Below are positions 36,720-44,864 of a DNA stretch of 64,000 nt, one piece after another. The notes below the pieces were generated by a model. It searched no databases and was not told the origin of the DNA. It was given only the letters and a program-made list of their open reading frames with translations. The position numbers were made by a program, and so were the translations under genes. Positions within the stretch are counted from its first letter, which is position 1; the number at the start of each line of letters is the position of its first letter. The stretch lies in contig NZ_SBKQ01000002.1 of assembly GCF_004122145.1 (NCBI RefSeq), forward strand, positions 186,001-250,000, read 5' to 3'. The DNA is from Flavobacterium piscinae (GTDB taxonomy: Bacteria; Bacteroidota; Bacteroidia; Flavobacteriales; Flavobacteriaceae).

Positions 36720-38050
36720 AAAAACTAATCATCGGCATAGTTTGCCTTGGAATTTTAAATTCCTGTAAAAACACAAAATACCCAATTTCCCAGTATTCGG
36801 AAAAAGCAACTAATGTTAAGTTACTTTTAGACAGTACAGATTTGGGTAAAAACTACAATGGAACAGTTTTAATATCAGACGGTAATGACATTTTGTTTCA
36901 AAGTGCTTATGGATTTAATCAACACGATAAGGAAACCAACAAAATTGAGACAAAATATGATATAGCCTCAATGGGAAAAATGTTTACAGCCGTTTCCATA
37001 ATACAATTAAAAGAAAGAGGGAAACTTACACTCGAACAAACAATTGGCGAAATTTTACCTGATTATCCGAATAGCGAAGCTAAAGTGATTACAGTTCAGC
37101 AATTGTTATCACATACTTCAGGGTTGGGAGATTACTTTAGTCCCGAATTTGATATGCGTAAAGATTCGATTAATAATTTAGCCGACTTTTTACCCTTTTT
37201 TGTAAATGACCCTTTGGAATTTAAACCTGGAGAAAGAATGAGGTACAGCAATGCAGGTTATATCGTTTTAGGTCTAATGATAGAAAAAATAGTAGGTAAA
37301 AGTTATAATGAATATTTGACTGAAAACATATTCAACCCAGCGAATATGACTTCCACCGGACCATTGTCAGGTTCAGCAGGTGGTGGTAATTCGACAGTTG
37401 TAGATTTACAAAAATTCGCACTTGCCTTTCAAGGCCATAAACTAGTAAACGAAGAATCTTTTAAATTAATGACTACTGACCATTTTAACAATGGTTATGG
37501 GTATGGAATGAGTTTGAGAGATTTAAACGGAACAAAAATATACGGACATAACGGTGGAGCACCAGGAATTTCTGGGGAGTTGGATATGGTTGTTGGAGAA
37601 CCTCTTATAATCATAACAATGTCGAACAGAAGTCCTAATGACGGTTGGGCTCAAGTAAGAACCAACATTAGAAAAGAGTTTTTTGGAAGTACGCCTGAAA
37701 TAGAAAAGTTTTTAAATACGGAACAAGTAATTAAAACGTATCAAGACAAAGGATTTGATGAGGCAAGCAAAAAACTTACCGAACTTGGAAATAATATAAT
37801 TGATAGAAATGCCTTTGAATATGCAGAAAAGTATGCTATGCAAGGACAATCAAATAAAGCCATTGATATTTTAAAACTGTTAGTTCAAGCATATCCTGAC
37901 CAATGGTATCCTTACAGTTTTCTTGCAGATTTTCAACTACAAGCAGGACAGAATGAAGAAGCCATTAAAAACTTTAAAAAGAGCTTGGAATTAAATCCTG
38001 AAAACGAGCAGGCAATTGAGAAGCTGAAAATATTAGAATCACAAAAATAA
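36716..38050 (+). CDS. Beta-lactamase-family serine hydrolase 5 (lipoprotein, TPR tail)
   Basis: Lipobox LNSC (Cys17), nucleophile motif SMGK (Ser85, Lys88), YSN (RMRYSNAGYIVLG) and HNG (YGHNGGAPGISGEL) define the hydrolase. The last 75 residues form a tetratricopeptide pair (YPYSFLADFQLQAGQNEEAI, SLELNPENEQAIEKL). The gene is inside the cassette and overlaps marR by 4 nt. Its codon use looks less A+T-skewed than the hydrolases at 28.9-34.5 kb, which fits a separate origin. Confidence 0.9.
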   Translation: MKKLIIGIVCLGILNSCKNTKYPISQYSEKATNVKLLLDSTDLGKNYNGTVLISDGNDILFQSAYGFNQHDKETNKIETKYDIASMGKMFTAVSIIQLKERGKLTLEQTIGEILPDYPNSEAKVITVQQLLSHTSGLGDYFSPEFDMRKDSINNLADFLPFFVNDPLEFKPGERMRYSNAGYIVLGLMIEKIVGKSYNEYLTENIFNPANMTSTGPLSGSAGGGNSTVVDLQKFALAFQGHKLVNEESFKLMTTDHFNNGYGYGMSLRDLNGTKIYGHNGGAPGISGELDMVVGEPLIIITMSNRSPNDGWAQVRTNIRKEFFGSTPEIEKFLNTEQVIKTYQDKGFDEASKKLTELGNNIIDRNAFEYAEKYAMQGQSNKAIDILKLLVQAYPDQWYPYSFLADFQLQAGQNEEAIKNFKKSLELNPENEQAIEKLKILESQK

Positions 38051-38059
38051 AAAACTACG

Positions 38060-38187
38060 TTTGCTAAAAACGTGTATAAGCAATAGCGGTTTAGGTGTTA
38101 ACCTGAACTGCTTTTTCGTTTAATTAAAGTATATTGTAATCCGAAAAGTAGTTAAGTGAAATCCTCTACTGCTCATACACACATCCT
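38060..38187 (+). repeat. attC-like palindromic site 1
   Basis: Arms GTGTATAAGCAATAGCGG (38072-38089) and CCTCTACTGCTCATACAC (38163-38180) are complementary at 15 of 18 positions and span 109 nt. An outer element TTTGCTAA precedes the 5' arm. Arms and span closely resemble the site at 42822-42929. A terminator hairpin lies inside it. I read it as the recombination site of cassette 1. Confidence 0.65.
38085..38116 (+). terminator. Terminator after cassette serine hydrolase
   Basis: A 12-bp stem (AGCGGTTTAGGT with ACCTGAACTGCT, two G-U pairs) has a GTTA loop and is followed by a T run. It overlaps the 5' arm of the attC-like site. Confidence 0.7.
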
Positions 38188-38524
38188 ATGGGAAAAAGGT
38201 GTAGAACCAAAAGCAAAAAAAGTTTTTGGCTGGCTACCTGATGATTTTCCCATAAAGCATTCTTTTGATAAGTTAGCTGATAATTTAACGGTCTTGGTCA
38301 AGAATAACATCCAAAAACAGTATACCCAGTCCATAAAAGAGGAAGACTTTGAGAAACTGATAACAGTTTATGCAACAGAAGACGAAGCAAATGGTAGAAA
38401 ATCCCAAAGAGAAATTAATTTTCTTTATTCTAAGGGTGTTGATGTCGTAGAAGTAAAAGGAGACCACCATAGTATGCTAACAAAAGATTTTATGGGGTAT
38501 ATTTTTAGAAATAAACTCAATTGA
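38188..38524 (+). pseudogene. 3' fragment of the duplicated alpha/beta hydrolase
   Basis: From ATGGGAAAAAGG onward the sequence matches 35536-35872 of the intact gene with few changes (His for Leu in FPIKHSF, Arg for Lys in KSQREI), ending in the same GDHHSM and RNKLN. Its 5' half is at 35991-36195, on the other side of the cassette. The ATG at 38188 could start translation, but the catalytic GHSYGA is missing, so no hydrolase activity is expected. Confidence 0.85.
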
Positions 38525-38530
38525 TTAATT

Positions 38531-39157
38531 ATGTATGGAATAATAAATTTTGAATCTTTTTTATTAGCAGGAATACTTTTGAATCTAACACCAGGCACTG
38601 ATACCATGTATATACTCGGCCAGAGTGTATCACAAGGAAAAAAAGCAGGAATATTATCGGCTTTAGGTATTTCAACAGGTGCTATGTTTCATGTCCTTTT
38701 TTCAACGCTAGGCTTGTCTGTAATTTTATCAAAATCAGCCTTAGCTTTCGATATAGTAAAATATCTTGGAGCACTTTATATGATATTCTTAGGTGCGAAA
38801 ATTTTATTTAAGAGAAATGATGAAAAATTTGAATTGCAGGATGGTTTTTATACAGTTAGTTACAAAAAAGTATATTTTTCAGGAATTTTAACCAATCTTT
38901 TAAATCCAAAAGTAGCTCTTTTTTTTCTAGCTTTTTTACCTCAATTTGTTGACTCCAATCATGCAAACAATGTATTTCCTCTTTTAATTCTTGGTATTAC
39001 TTTTTTAATAACAGGTACTATATAGTGTTTAATATTGGCTTTGTTAGCTTCTAAGCTTTTTAATCAGATAAAAAAGAATTATAAAATAAAAAAAGCGATA
39101 GACAAAATAACAGGAACAATTTTTATTGCTTTAGGAATTAAAATCGCATTGACTTGA
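38531..39157 (+). pseudogene. LysE-family exporter gene with an in-frame amber stop
   Basis: The protein starts MYGIINFESFLLAGILLNLTP and has LysE/RhtB motifs (TPGTDTMYILGQS, GISTGAMFHVLFSTLGLSVIL, YLGALYMIFLGAKIL, NLLNPKVALFFLAFLPQF). A TAG at 39023-39025 interrupts it at residue 165. Reading through in the same frame gives a good last part (CLILALLASKLF, ITGTIFIALGIKIALT) to a TGA at 39155-39157, total 208 residues, the usual size. TGG to TAG is the simplest cause. Intact members export amino acids or similar metabolites. Confidence 0.82.
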
Positions 39158-39348
39158 AAGTAATTCATAAATTAAGGATAACTTAAAGCAAAAAGAATTG
39201 GTACACATCAAAGCTTCATCTTACAAGAAAAGGAATAAATTAGTCCTATATAATTTATTTGATACCTTTTCATTAAAATATAAATCAAGCAAAAAATATT
39301 GTGCTATATTTTTGTAATTAAATCATCATCAATCAAAATCAATAAATT

Positions 39349-40752
39349 ATGAATCAAAAATTTTTTTTAGTAACAGTATTCTTTTTAATTTCATTAGGAT
39401 CATTTTCACAAAAGCAACAAAAACTTCAAAAACCATATGTCGACGAACGCGTTGAGCTCTTGAGTATCATTTTTAGATTAGCAGAAAGTGAAGAATATAG
39501 TTCAAATTTGTTTAAAAAATATACAGATAAAATTTATAACCATTATAATCTTTATAAAAATCATGAATTAATCGATTTTATAAAAAAGATAAGAAACGAA
39601 AATGGGGTAAGCTATGATGCTGTCATGTCAATGGCAATTCATTTAGATAAAAACTTCAATCCTATTGTCCCATTTTCAGATACCATACCAGATGTTCGTT
39701 GGGGCAAAGGAAATGCTTATAAATTTATTGAATTATTACATCTCTTTTATAAGGATAGCAATTCAAAAGATTTTTTTAAACAAAATGAGAATTTCTATGA
39801 AAACATAAGCGATAGCTTCTTGCCGATATTTAATAAATTAAATGCAGGATGGTATAAAAGTTTTTATGGTAAAGAAGCCAATGAAAGTTTTAAAATTATC
39901 ATCGGATTAGGTATAGGAGGAGGTAATTATGGACCTTCAGTAACTTTAAAAAACGGTGAGAAAGAAGTTTATGCTATTATGGGTACATGGAACACAAACC
40001 ATGAAGGTATGCCTGAATTTAAAATTTCTAGTTATTTTCCAACACTTGTTCATGAATTCAATCATTCTTTCATTAATTACATTCTTGAAAAGAATGAAAA
40101 TCCTTTTAAAGAAAGCTGCCAAACTCTTTTTTTATCAGTAAAAGACAAAATGAATCAAGGAGGATACGGAGACTGGCAAACTTTGTTTAATGAAGCTTTA
40201 GTAAGAGCAGCTGTTATTAAATATATGAAGGATAATAATTTTACAATTGAAGAAATTAACCTTGAAATAAATGAACAATTGAATAGAGGATTTGTCTGGA
40301 TTGAAGATTTGGTTTCTAAACTAGAAGAATATGATACTAATAGAAAACAATATCCTACACTAGAAAGTTATTATCCAATATTAGCAGATTCATATAAAGA
40401 ATATGCTAAAAATATTGATAAAATGATTTTAAAAGTTGAAAAATTAAAACCTCGATTGGTTTCAATATCCGAGTTCAATAACGGAGATACTAATGTTAAT
40501 TCTAATTTAAAACAAATTACATTAAATTTTGATAAACCTTTTAGCGAGGTAAATTTTTTAAGACCAACTGATGAGAATGCAGCATTTCCGGAATTTACAA
40601 ACCTTACTTATTCTGAAAATAGAGAATCAATAACTTTAACTTGTAATTTAAATGCAAATACAGAATACAAGATGGTATTAGTAGGTCTTTCACCAAGAAG
40701 TATTAGCGAGATTCCTCAAGATTACATTATAAGTTTTAAAACTGAAAAATAG
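39349..40752 (+). CDS. DUF4932-type secreted HExxH protein
   Basis: A signal peptide (about 1-20, ending GSFSQ) precedes a domain beginning VDERVELLSIIFRLAESEEY, the usual opening of DUF4932. The putative zinc site is HEFNH (His235, Glu236, His239). About 90 C-terminal residues form an Ig-like beta domain (ITLNFDKPFSEVNFL, YKMVLVGLSP). It is probably a secreted metallopeptidase of unproved activity. It is followed after 25 nt by a retropepsin-like gene. Confidence 0.78.
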   Translation: MNQKFFLVTVFFLISLGSFSQKQQKLQKPYVDERVELLSIIFRLAESEEYSSNLFKKYTDKIYNHYNLYKNHELIDFIKKIRNENGVSYDAVMSMAIHLDKNFNPIVPFSDTIPDVRWGKGNAYKFIELLHLFYKDSNSKDFFKQNENFYENISDSFLPIFNKLNAGWYKSFYGKEANESFKIIIGLGIGGGNYGPSVTLKNGEKEVYAIMGTWNTNHEGMPEFKISSYFPTLVHEFNHSFINYILEKNENPFKESCQTLFLSVKDKMNQGGYGDWQTLFNEALVRAAVIKYMKDNNFTIEEINLEINEQLNRGFVWIEDLVSKLEEYDTNRKQYPTLESYYPILADSYKEYAKNIDKMILKVEKLKPRLVSISEFNNGDTNVNSNLKQITLNFDKPFSEVNFLRPTDENAAFPEFTNLTYSENRESITLTCNLNANTEYKMVLVGLSPRSISEIPQDYIISFKTEK

Positions 40753-40777
40753 TTTAAAAACAGAAAACAATAAATTT

Positions 40778-41998
40778 ATGAAAAAAACAATCATCTTACT
40801 ATCCCTGATAGTTCTTTCTTGCACTCAAAAAGAAAAAGAAAAAGAACTTCCTATTTTAAAAACCAATTCAGAAACGTTAAGCATTCAAGAAGGCAATGTT
40901 CTTTTTCCAAGCATTTGGAAAGTAAGCCCAGAACTGGAATGGGATGAATATACCGTAAACAAGTTTACAGGAAATAAAAAAATAAGTTTTTGTTCGGATA
41001 TTGATACGTTAACATTTGATGTAGTACCAAATAATAAGTATGAATTCATTGTAAGCTATAAAGACCAAAAAGCTAAAACAAGAATAATTACAGATACTTT
41101 GAATGCTGGAAATTTAGATATGTTGGCATTAAAATATAAACGATTGAATAAGGATGTTAATATTAAAAGTGATACCATACCGTTTAGTATTGGTGTCGAT
41201 AATAGAATTTATATTGAAGGCAAAGTAAACAATTCAAAACCGTTAAAGTTAATATTCGATACTGGGGCTAATTCATTTGCAATAACTACTTCCTTAATAG
41301 GGGACAAAGTTGCTATGAAATTGGATGGTGAAACCTTAAATAATGGATCTGATGGCAGTTCAATAAAGCAGACGAGTTCTGGTAATACCGTGGAAGTTGG
41401 AAACCTTGTTTGGGATAACATAATTTTTACTTCTATTGATTATAAAAACCGTGATTTTGATATTGTTATGGGATGGACGGCATTTGCCGATAAAATCGTT
41501 GAAATAAATTATGATAAAAAAATTTTAGTAATTCACTCGTCTTTAAAAACGATAACAAAAGGTTATAAGAAGATGGAAACTATGATGATTGATGGCATAC
41601 CATACATTAAAGGTGCTATTTCTGTTAATATTAAAAATCATTCTGGTTGGTTTGAATATGATACTGGAGGTAATGGCAGCTTTTATTTGAGTCAAAAATT
41701 CACTCAAACTAATAAACTCAATTTTAGTAATTTGGAGCTAAAAGGGACTGCTATCAGTTCGGGAAGTCAAGGGGCAAAATTTAAGAGTAATGTATATCAT
41801 CTTCCAAAATTAAAAATGGGAGATTTAGAAACCTATGAAATACCTATTTATGTTGCAGAAAAAGATCCTGAGAATCTTGAATATAAAGATATTTTAGGCA
41901 ATGATTTATTAAAACGATTTAATGCTATCATCGATTTTAAAAATTATGAAGTTTATTTAAAGCCCAATCAATTATTACATTCTAAATATGACTTATAA
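40778..41998 (+). CDS. Retropepsin-like aspartic protease lipoprotein
   Basis: Lipobox VLSC (Cys15). After a beta-rich N-terminal region, the aspartyl-protease motif FDTGANS (Asp161) starts the first lobe, and FEYDTGGNGSF about 135 residues later starts a second lobe, so both catalytic Asp-Thr-Gly motifs lie in one chain. The end (NDLLKRFNAIIDFKNYEVYLKP) is typical of these exported Bacteroidota proteins. The stop lies next to the 5' boundary of cassette 2. Confidence 0.82.
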   Translation: MKKTIILLSLIVLSCTQKEKEKELPILKTNSETLSIQEGNVLFPSIWKVSPELEWDEYTVNKFTGNKKISFCSDIDTLTFDVVPNNKYEFIVSYKDQKAKTRIITDTLNAGNLDMLALKYKRLNKDVNIKSDTIPFSIGVDNRIYIEGKVNNSKPLKLIFDTGANSFAITTSLIGDKVAMKLDGETLNNGSDGSSIKQTSSGNTVEVGNLVWDNIIFTSIDYKNRDFDIVMGWTAFADKIVEINYDKKILVIHSSLKTITKGYKKMETMMIDGIPYIKGAISVNIKNHSGWFEYDTGGNGSFYLSQKFTQTNKLNFSNLELKGTAISSGSQGAKFKSNVYHLPKLKMGDLETYEIPIYVAEKDPENLEYKDILGNDLLKRFNAIIDFKNYEVYLKPNQLLHSKYDL

Positions 41999-42044
41999 AC
42001 CAGTTACGGGCAATGTTAAACGACCACCCAACAAAACAACAAAA

Positions 42045-42521
42045 ATGACAGGACAACATCATTACAAAGTAACAATTAAATGGACAGGTAACAATGGACA
42101 AGGCACAAAGGACTATCGTTCTTATGAACGCAGCCACACTGTATTGATTGAAGGTAAACAAGACATTTTTTGCTCTTCTGACCCATCATTTCGTGGTGAC
42201 AAAACCAAGCAAAATCCAGAAGAATTATTTTTAGCTTCTATTTCATCGTGCCATATGCTTTGGTATTTACATTTATGTGCAGTCAAAGGAATTGTTGTTA
42301 TTGATTATTCCGACAACGCAATAGGAACAATGCAAGAAACCCAAAACGGTGGCGGAAACTTTACGGAAGTGACATTGCACCCTGTTGTTACAATAAGCGA
42401 CAAAACAATGATTGAAACGGCAAACGAATTACATAAAAAAGCAAATGAACTTTGTTTTATAGCGAACTCATGCAACTTTCCTATTCATCACAATTCAACT
42501 TGTATAACTCAAAATGCTTGA
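42045..42521 (+). CDS. OsmC-family protein
   Basis: From the ATG at 42045 the 158-residue product has the OsmC order: N-terminal beta strands (HYKVTIKWTG), FCSSDPSFRGDKTKQNPEELFL, the first Cys in SISSCHMLWYLHLCA (Cys69), and the second pair ELCFIANSC (Cys137, Cys143). OsmC/Ohr proteins reduce organic hydroperoxides through two Cys. The spacing and C-terminal NSC resemble the YhfA-like branch, whose peroxidase activity is less certain. The frame continues upstream to 41988, across the cassette boundary, so I reject that start. It overlaps the next gene by 8 nt. Confidence 0.85.
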   Translation: MTGQHHYKVTIKWTGNNGQGTKDYRSYERSHTVLIEGKQDIFCSSDPSFRGDKTKQNPEELFLASISSCHMLWYLHLCAVKGIVVIDYSDNAIGTMQETQNGGGNFTEVTLHPVVTISDKTMIETANELHKKANELCFIANSCNFPIHHNSTCITQNA

Positions 42522-42804
42522 AATTAGACCAAATTGCGAAAACTGCGGTAAAGCATTACCTAACAACAGCGTAGAAGCGATGATTTGCACTTTTGAATGC
42601 ACGTTTTGCATTGACTGCGTAACAAATATTTTGCAAAACGTTTGTCCAAATTGTGGAGGTGGACTTGAAAAACGACCGTCAAGACCGACAAGACTTTTAG
42701 AAAAATATCCGGCGAATAACAACACTATTTTGCAACCGATAGACAAAGAAAAATTTAAAGAAACGCTTGATAAATATAAAGACGTGAAACCCAACGAAAG
42801 ATAA
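42514..42804 (+). CDS. DUF1272 zinc-ribbon protein
   Basis: The 96-residue protein has four Cys pairs: CENC (8, 11), CTFECTFC (25, 29, 32), Cys35, and CPNC (44, 47). Together with the opening MLEIRPNCENCG and CPNCGGGL this matches DUF1272. It should bind one or two zinc ions; function unknown. The start overlaps the osmC stop, which suggests coupled translation. It is the last gene before the attC-like site. Confidence 0.85.
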   Translation: MLEIRPNCENCGKALPNNSVEAMICTFECTFCIDCVTNILQNVCPNCGGGLEKRPSRPTRLLEKYPANNNTILQPIDKEKFKETLDKYKDVKPNER

Positions 42805-42808
42805 ACAC

Positions 42809-42932
42809 TGCCTGTAACATTGTATAAGTGTAATGCGGGCGAAAGTACCAAATTGAAACGAATTGAATATTAACAAACATATCGCCAAACCGAAAGTGCA
42901 GTACTTCTAATCCCTCACTACGCTTATACTTG
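42809..42932 (+). repeat. attC-like palindromic site 2
   Basis: Outer element TGCCTGTAAC (42809-42818), arm GTATAAGTGTAATGCGGG (42822-42839), arm CCCTCACTACGCTTATAC (42912-42929) complementary at 15 of 18 positions plus a G-U pair, span 108 nt. It begins 4 nt after the DUF1272 stop and ends 17 nt before the next ATG. Confidence 0.65.
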
Positions 42933-42949
42933 ACCGATATAAATATAAA

Positions 42950-44230
42950 ATGAAATTGAGTTACCATCTTACATTAATATTGCTTTTATCAAGTGTAATC
43001 CTCGGCTGTAAAACTTCCCAAGAGAAAAACATACACCAAAAAATTGAAAATGACACCGAAGAAATTTTCGATAAATTAGTAGAAATTAGAAGAGACTTTC
43101 ACCAGAATCCTGAAATTGCTGGAGATGAATCCAGATCTTCTAAAATTATTGCTGAATACTTAATTAATTTAGGATTAGAAGTTAAAACAGGAATAGCTGG
43201 TAATGGAGTTATTGGCATCTTAAAAGGTAAAAAGGAAGGGAAAATTATAGCTTGGAGGGCTGATATGGATGCTTTACCTCATGATTTCCCTGATGAAGTA
43301 TCCTATAAATCTAAAAATAAGGGAATACAACACGGTTGTGGCCATGATATCCATATGGCAATTGGGCTGGGAATAGCTGAAGTACTGTCAAAAAACAAAG
43401 AAGCAATTAATGGTACAGTATATTTTATATTTCAACCCGAAGAAGAAACCTTTGTAGGAGCAAAAAACATGGTAAATAGCAAATTGTTTTCAGAATTACA
43501 TATTGATGAAATTTATGCACTACATGTAACAGCTTTGCCAGTTGGTCAAATAATAGTCAAATCAAATGAACTATTTGCCTATCAAAAGCGAGTTCAAATC
43601 AATTTTAATAGTAAAATGACAAAAGAAAATGCTGAAATATTATATCATCAAATAAGAAACGAAACCATCCGAAAGAAAAATGGAGTAAATCCATGGGAGA
43701 TTCCAATGGCTTTTGACTCAATCGTTGGATTAAGCAATCCTAACACTACTTTTAAAGATTACTTTTTTATGGAGGAAAATTTTATAATCGAAAGAGATAA
43801 GGATCAACTTAGCCTTAAAGGCTATACTTATGAAACCAGTAAGTCAAATTTGCCAACTATTTTACCAAAAATTGAACAGATAATCAATAAATCAAAATAC
43901 AAAGATCAATTCATCTCAGTATTATTTATCCAAGAAAATCCAACGGTATTGAATAATGATTTATTAACAAGAGAAGCAACAAATGTCCTAAACAACATTT
44001 TTGGTAACAAAACGGTTACACAAGCTCATGGGCAAATTCCTTATTTCAATGATGATTTCTGTTATTTTCAACAAAAAATGCCTGGAGTATATTTTTTATT
44101 AGGGGGTTCTAATCTTGCAAAAGGCATCTTTGCTATGAATCACGCACCCAATTTTAGGGTTGATGAAGAATGTATAAAAATAGGCGTGAAATCGTTTTCA
44201 TCATTAATTTTTGAAAGAGTCAATAAATAA
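42950..44230 (+). CDS. M20-family amidohydrolase lipoprotein
   Basis: The lipobox ILGC gives Cys20. This hippurate-hydrolase/IAA-amino-acid-hydrolase type metallopeptidase has RADMDALP (103-110) and HGCGHD (His128, Cys130, His132). It also has QPEEE and a late HAPNF that completes the metal site; the Cys is typical of the aminoacylase branch. The dimerisation domain lies between. Substrate probably an N-acyl amino acid. It starts directly after cassette 2. Confidence 0.88.
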   Translation: MKLSYHLTLILLLSSVILGCKTSQEKNIHQKIENDTEEIFDKLVEIRRDFHQNPEIAGDESRSSKIIAEYLINLGLEVKTGIAGNGVIGILKGKKEGKIIAWRADMDALPHDFPDEVSYKSKNKGIQHGCGHDIHMAIGLGIAEVLSKNKEAINGTVYFIFQPEEETFVGAKNMVNSKLFSELHIDEIYALHVTALPVGQIIVKSNELFAYQKRVQINFNSKMTKENAEILYHQIRNETIRKKNGVNPWEIPMAFDSIVGLSNPNTTFKDYFFMEENFIIERDKDQLSLKGYTYETSKSNLPTILPKIEQIINKSKYKDQFISVLFIQENPTVLNNDLLTREATNVLNNIFGNKTVTQAHGQIPYFNDDFCYFQQKMPGVYFLLGGSNLAKGIFAMNHAPNFRVDEECIKIGVKSFSSLIFERVNK

Positions 44231-44296
44231 ATCTCCTTTTCAGAATAACTATTATTAACCTTTGCTTATATCATATAAACTCTAAATTTATTTAAA

Positions 44297-44776
44297 ATGA
44301 TTTACAAACTATCTAATCAAATGCAATTAATGAAGAAAGACTATATAAATTTTGTTTTGTTATTTATTACAAGTGTTTTGTTATTGTCTATTTCTAGTGT
44401 CATAAACAAAATAAAATTATATAAAGTAAATGAAGATATTTATTCACCAATCACAGTTGTCGATTTATCTAAAATAAATAAAATAAATATCATTCTCTTC
44501 CTTTTAGGGATAATTCTCTTATTTACTGCATTACGTTATCTATATTGTTTTCTTAAAAAAAATAAACTAGAAAATAAATTTGCACAACTAACAAAATCCG
44601 AAAAGAGAATAGTATTATCAATCTGTGAGAATAAATTCAATAAAGAGATAGCTGCTGAATTCAACATTTCGATAAGCACACTTAAAACGCACATCAATAA
44701 TATCAATAAAAAAATGGAAATTAATAGCCGAAGAGAATTAATAGAACTAAAAAATAAATTAAAAACTAAAAATTAA
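44297..44776 (+). CDS. Membrane-anchored LuxR-type HTH regulator
   Basis: Two hydrophobic segments (about 15-37 and 62-85) precede a C-terminal GerE/LuxR-type HTH: LTKSEKRIVLSICENKFNKEIAAEFNISISTLKTHINNINKKM. There is no receiver domain. It is a small one-component regulator with its sensor region in the membrane. A second ATG at 44330 is possible. The gene precedes a double retropepsin-like gene that it may control. Confidence 0.82.
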   Translation: MIYKLSNQMQLMKKDYINFVLLFITSVLLLSISSVINKIKLYKVNEDIYSPITVVDLSKINKINIILFLLGIILLFTALRYLYCFLKKNKLENKFAQLTKSEKRIVLSICENKFNKEIAAEFNISISTLKTHINNINKKMEINSRRELIELKNKLKTKN

Positions 44777-44864
44777 TTTCTAGTACCTTTTTCAAACCTA
44801 AAAAAACAAAAGAATGAAAATCTAAGACTTAGTTTTGAAGCTTAAACTTTAAAACTTTTCAATT

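Larger units (their letters stand above)
36196..38187 (+). mobile_element. Integron-like gene cassette 1 (marR + serine hydrolase + attC-like site)
   Basis: A 1992-bp insert splits the second hydrolase copy. Left sequence ATATAAG and right sequence ATGGGAAAAAGG are continuous in the intact copy at 35529-35547. The insert starts TTAGTAAA after a G, contains two plus-strand genes, and ends in a palindrome with arms at 38072-38089 and 38163-38180. The outer TTTGCTAA (38060-38067) is complementary, 7 of 8, to the insert's first bases. That matches cassette design: 5' G|TT boundary, ORF, 3' attC. Its target G|AT fits integron secondary sites (GWT). The 3' end ends in T, not G, a departure from the classical rule. 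Confidence 0.65.
42004..42932 (+). mobile_element. Integron-like gene cassette 2 (osmC + DUF1272 + attC-like site)
   Basis: The unit starts G|TTACGGGCA at 42003/42004. An outer repeat TGCCTGTAAC (42809-42818) just before its 3' palindrome is complementary to the starting GTTACGGGCA at 9 of 10 positions, as R'' and R' are in integron attC sites. Palindrome arms at 42822-42839 and 42912-42929 follow, and the unit ends CTTATACTTG at 42932, again a G. Two overlapping genes fill it. It is visibly richer in G+C than both neighbours. Boundaries are inferred from these motifs; no empty site is available for comparison. Confidence 0.6.

Noticed and set aside
38156..38524. Independent 122-residue gene
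   Set aside because: It is the 3' part of the duplicated alpha/beta hydrolase; bases 38156-38187 belong to the attC-like site and encode nothing family-like.
39300..39314. Promoter TATTTTTG before the DUF4932 gene
   Set aside because: The -7 box matches, but no TTTG box lies 17-23 nt upstream, so I did not list it.
41988..42044. N-terminal extension of OsmC
   Set aside because: The added residues overlap the retropepsin stop and cross the inferred cassette boundary; the OsmC fold starts at 42045.
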